Origin: Oscillospiraceae bacterium | Lineage (GTDB): Bacteria; Bacillota; Clostridia; Oscillospirales; Oscillospiraceae | Assembly (NCBI GenBank): GCA_009781515.1 | Contig: WQXY01000023.1 | Location: 1 to 35,411, forward strand | Direction of reading: 5' to 3' | Length of the DNA: 35,411 nucleotides | Shown: positions 33,717 through 35,411 of the stretch, piece after piece | How positions within the stretch are numbered: the stretch's first letter is position 1 | Layout of the letters: the number at the start of each line of letters is the position of its first letter | Position numbers and translations under genes: made by a program | The notes under the pieces: model-generated | Told to the model about the DNA's origin: nothing | Databases searched by the model: none | Seen by the model: the letters and a program-made list of their open reading frames with translations, nothing else

Positions 33717-34163
33717 TTAGCCGCGAAGCTTGTTTTCAAGCTCTTGAACTTTACTTTCCAGTGCTGAAATCAGGGTGTGCAGCTCTTCAACTGCGTCGCC
33801 TTCAAGGACTTGTGCTTTTGCTTTCAATGTACCAAGCTCGGTTTTAACATTTGCGAGTATGTCTTTTGCTTCATCTACGCCTGCTTGTGTTTCTTTGGCA
33901 ACAGCAGCTTCGACTTTTGTAAATTCGTCGCCTACTTTGCCGATTGCAACATGAATTTCTGCTTCTGCGTCTGCTTCAAGCTCTGTTGCTTTTGTTCCGA
34001 CTTTGCCTAATTCTACTTTAGCATCGGCAATTGCACCTTTAAGTGCGTTTAAGAAATCCTGCTCCAGCTTGGCTCCTGCAGCATCACCGCAAGCGACAAG
34101 TGCTACTGTCAGCATCATTACAGCCATAATAATGCTTATTGTTTTTACGCTAATTTTTTTCAT
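33717..34163 (-). CDS. coiled-coil lipoprotein of unknown function
   Basis: A 148-residue lipoprotein: signal MKKISVKTISIIMAVMMLTV, lipobox LVAC with Cys25. The mature part is one long amphipathic helix rich in Ala, Lys, Glu and Val with 7- and 11-residue periodicity (KVELGKVGTKATELEADAEA; KVGDEFTKVEAAVAKETQ; ...KVQELENKL), without cysteines or a globular core. The apolipoprotein/surface-tail-like pattern suggests membrane or peptidoglycan association. I chose ATG 34163 because it starts a typical signal peptide and has GGAC 10 bases before it; the longer frame to 34217 adds no signal features. Function unknown. Confidence 0.78.
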   Translation of the reverse strand: MKKISVKTISIIMAVMMLTVALVACGDAAGAKLEQDFLNALKGAIADAKVELGKVGTKATELEADAEAEIHVAIGKVGDEFTKVEAAVAKETQAGVDEAKDILANVKTELGTLKAKAQVLEGDAVEELHTLISALESKVQELENKLRG

Positions 34164-34220
34164 TTTAATAATCGTCCTTTCATTTTGTGCCATTAATGAC
34201 ATTTTTACCGAGAGCACTAT

Positions 34221-34250
34221 ATAATACCTATAGTGTCAACACCGTGTCAA
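34221..34250 (-). promoter_or_regulatory. sigma-A promoter of the lipoprotein gene
   Basis: On the minus strand, TTGACA (34250-34245), 18 bases, TATTAT (34226-34221). A palindrome CACTATA/TATAGTG (34215-34221 with 34229-34235) covers the -10, a possible operator. Confidence 0.6.
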
Positions 34251-34398
34251 TGTGCACATTGGAGCTTCCGACCGGACTTGATTATAGTGTTTTTTGGCAT
34301 TTTCCGCTTGTTTAACTACCCATCATTCTTCTTTGCGTTGTAATGGTTTGCGGTCATTTTGCCATATCTGCCGTTTTTACATATATGCACGGTTTTTA
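34251..34398. other. gap without a recognisable gene
   Basis: Nothing coding was seen between the lipoprotein promoter and the attachment-like repeat. No tRNA gene, the common integration target, is visible here. Confidence 0.4.
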
Positions 34399-34434
34399 GC
34401 TTAATCGTGTAAAAATCGTGTACAGATTTTCCGC
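34399..34434. other. attachment-site-like repeat (right copy)
   Basis: CGTGTA at 34406 and CGTGTACA at 34417, 11 bases apart, 28 bases beyond the integrase stop. It matches 28 of 36 bases at 14088-14123. Position just past the 3' end of an integrase gene fits an element end or integrase binding sites. Confidence 0.45.
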
Positions 34435-34461
34435 CGAAGCCTTATTATTTTACTGTTTATC

Positions 34462-35411
34462 TTATGCTATTTTGTTAAGGATATCAACCGCTTTTTCTTC
34501 CTCACGCGGATATAAGTGTGAATATGTGTTCCATGTCTCCTCTACCTTTGCGTGACCCAAACGGCGGGCAATTTCTTGGATATTGATACCTTCATTGGCA
34601 AGTAATGAAACATGACTGTGGCGAAATCCGTGTATCTTTATTGGTTTCAGTCCTGCTTTGGTTGCATAATTAATGTTTTTTACAAACAATGTGGAATCCC
34701 GTAAGCTTCTCGTACATCCGCATATCCGGCAATCATCGGTAAAATGTTCCAATTGTTGCTGCCTTAACTTATGCTCATTCAGAATTTTCATTAGCGGTAG
34801 AGGGATTTGCAATGTCCTTACCGAGGATTTATTCTTTGGCGGTGTTTCTCTGTCTGCACCTTGCAACTTCTGAGCAATACTGCGGGTTACCGACAATAAC
34901 GTTCCGCTTATATCGCTCCATTTCAAAGCATGTATTTCACCCTTGCGGAGTCCGGTGTAGAAAGCGATGTTAAAGAAAACATAGAAGTCCCATTCAGACA
35001 TATCGTTATGTTTTTTCTGTCTTCCTTCCGCTGCTTGCTTTGCGGCGCTTATGTAATGCATAAACTCTTGTGCCGTATAGAAAACTAACTCTGTTTTCTT
35101 GTCTGTTTCAAAAGCATTTATAAAGTTCCCGACTTTTAATATAGGATTTCTCGGAATATACTCCATGTGTACCGCATAATTGAGAATTGCCCTTAATGCA
35201 CTGTATGCTTTTTTCTTTGTTGCAGGCGCCAGATTTCTTTCTTCAACCGTAAGCTTCCATCTCTGCAGCATTGCTGTTGAAAGTTTATTTAACTGTACAT
35301 TTTCCATTATCGGCTGAATATACAACTCATAAAGCTGCCTGTTAATGCGGATACTTGTTTCCCGAAGCTCATATTTTCTTACATTAGTATATTCTTCATA
35401 GAGTCTTTGCA
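34462..35411 (-). CDS. tyrosine recombinase/integrase, N-terminus cut by window edge
   Basis: A tyrosine integrase of Tn916/phage type; the frame is open to the window edge, so the true start lies beyond 35411 and 316 residues are visible. An arm/SAM-like core-binding domain (LSTAMLQRWKLTVEERNLAP) precedes the catalytic domain with Arg in TGLRKGEIHALKWSD, HGFRHSH (HxxR) and LGHAKVEETWNTYSHLYP with the nucleophile Tyr. All catalytic residues are present, so it should be active. Its 3' end faces the att-like repeat at 34399, and the element it belongs to probably extends right of this window. Confidence 0.88.
   Translation of the reverse strand, partial: QRLYEEYTNVRKYELRETSIRINRQLYELYIQPIMENVQLNKLSTAMLQRWKLTVEERNLAPATKKKAYSALRAILNYAVHMEYIPRNPILKVGNFINAFETDKKTELVFYTAQEFMHYISAAKQAAEGRQKKHNDMSEWDFYVFFNIAFYTGLRKGEIHALKWSDISGTLLSVTRSIAQKLQGADRETPPKNKSSVRTLQIPLPLMKILNEHKLRQQQLEHFTDDCRICGCTRSLRDSTLFVKNINYATKAGLKPIKIHGFRHSHVSLLANEGINIQEIARRLGHAKVEETWNTYSHLYPREEEKAVDILNKIA

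Noticed and set aside
34251-34461. tRNA gene as integration target
   Set aside because: No cloverleaf or TTCRA box was seen; the integrase may use another target type.

Overview
The window looks like a chromosomal segment of a flagellated, anaerobic, low-GC Firmicute of the class Clostridia. This rests on a YvyF-type flagellar-operon protein, a good SigD (sigma-28) promoter, a tungstate ABC transporter, a niacin-type ECF S component, strong AGGAGG-type ribosome binding sites and TTGACA/TATAAT promoters. I cannot name the species. Two kinds of DNA are joined here: an AT-rich accessory part (about 1-14,200, with a small toxin-antitoxin-like pair to 15,441) and a more GC-balanced core-like part (about 15,500-34,200). 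A tyrosine integrase cut by the right edge (34,462-35,411) starts another mobile element.

Left accessory part. It opens with an oriT-like set of inverted repeats and a mobC relic broken by a one-base slip in an A tract; no relaxase follows. Then comes a defence island: a three-gene restriction-modification operon on the minus strand (methyltransferase-like subunit, Eco57I-type methyltransferase, and a GIY-YIG nuclease/DEAH helicase fusion), a divergent 1184-residue protein with a Cap4/DUF4297-like nuclease N-terminus and no visible NTPase, an AlbA_2 (Schlafen-like)/GHKL protein, and a RloC-like anticodon nuclease with zinc-hook Cys pair and R-E-H triad. The RloC gene is preceded by six copies of a 9-bp motif spaced in near multiples of 11 bp, and the R-M operon by a terminator-like hairpin that holds its Shine-Dalgarno sequence. 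Read together, this is a layered anti-phage locus in which the anticodon nuclease may act when restriction fails. The island ends in a cluster of palindromes and a repeat that resembles a sequence beside the right-hand integrase.

14,350-15,441 holds a two-gene unit (small DUF6788-like protein and a nucleotidyltransferase) under a duplicated operator/promoter; the nucleotidyltransferase C-terminus is frameshifted.

Core-like part. It has a Cys-rich small protein, a SigD-driven hypothetical protein, a PAS-GAF-receiver protein with an HPt protein, tupABC, mntP, a niaX-like gene, a membrane GAF histidine kinase, a 5'-nucleotidase lipoprotein with an RsbW-like kinase, a large hybrid kinase whose C-terminal HPt-tail module is a paralogue of the free HPt protein, an S24 LexA-like repressor with a Cof-type HAD phosphatase, a palindromic 94-bp interspersed repeat, a GDSL hydrolase, a GT2 glycosyltransferase, YvyF and a coiled-coil lipoprotein. 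No receiver here carries a DNA-binding output, so the signalling proteins may form a phosphorelay that ends elsewhere.
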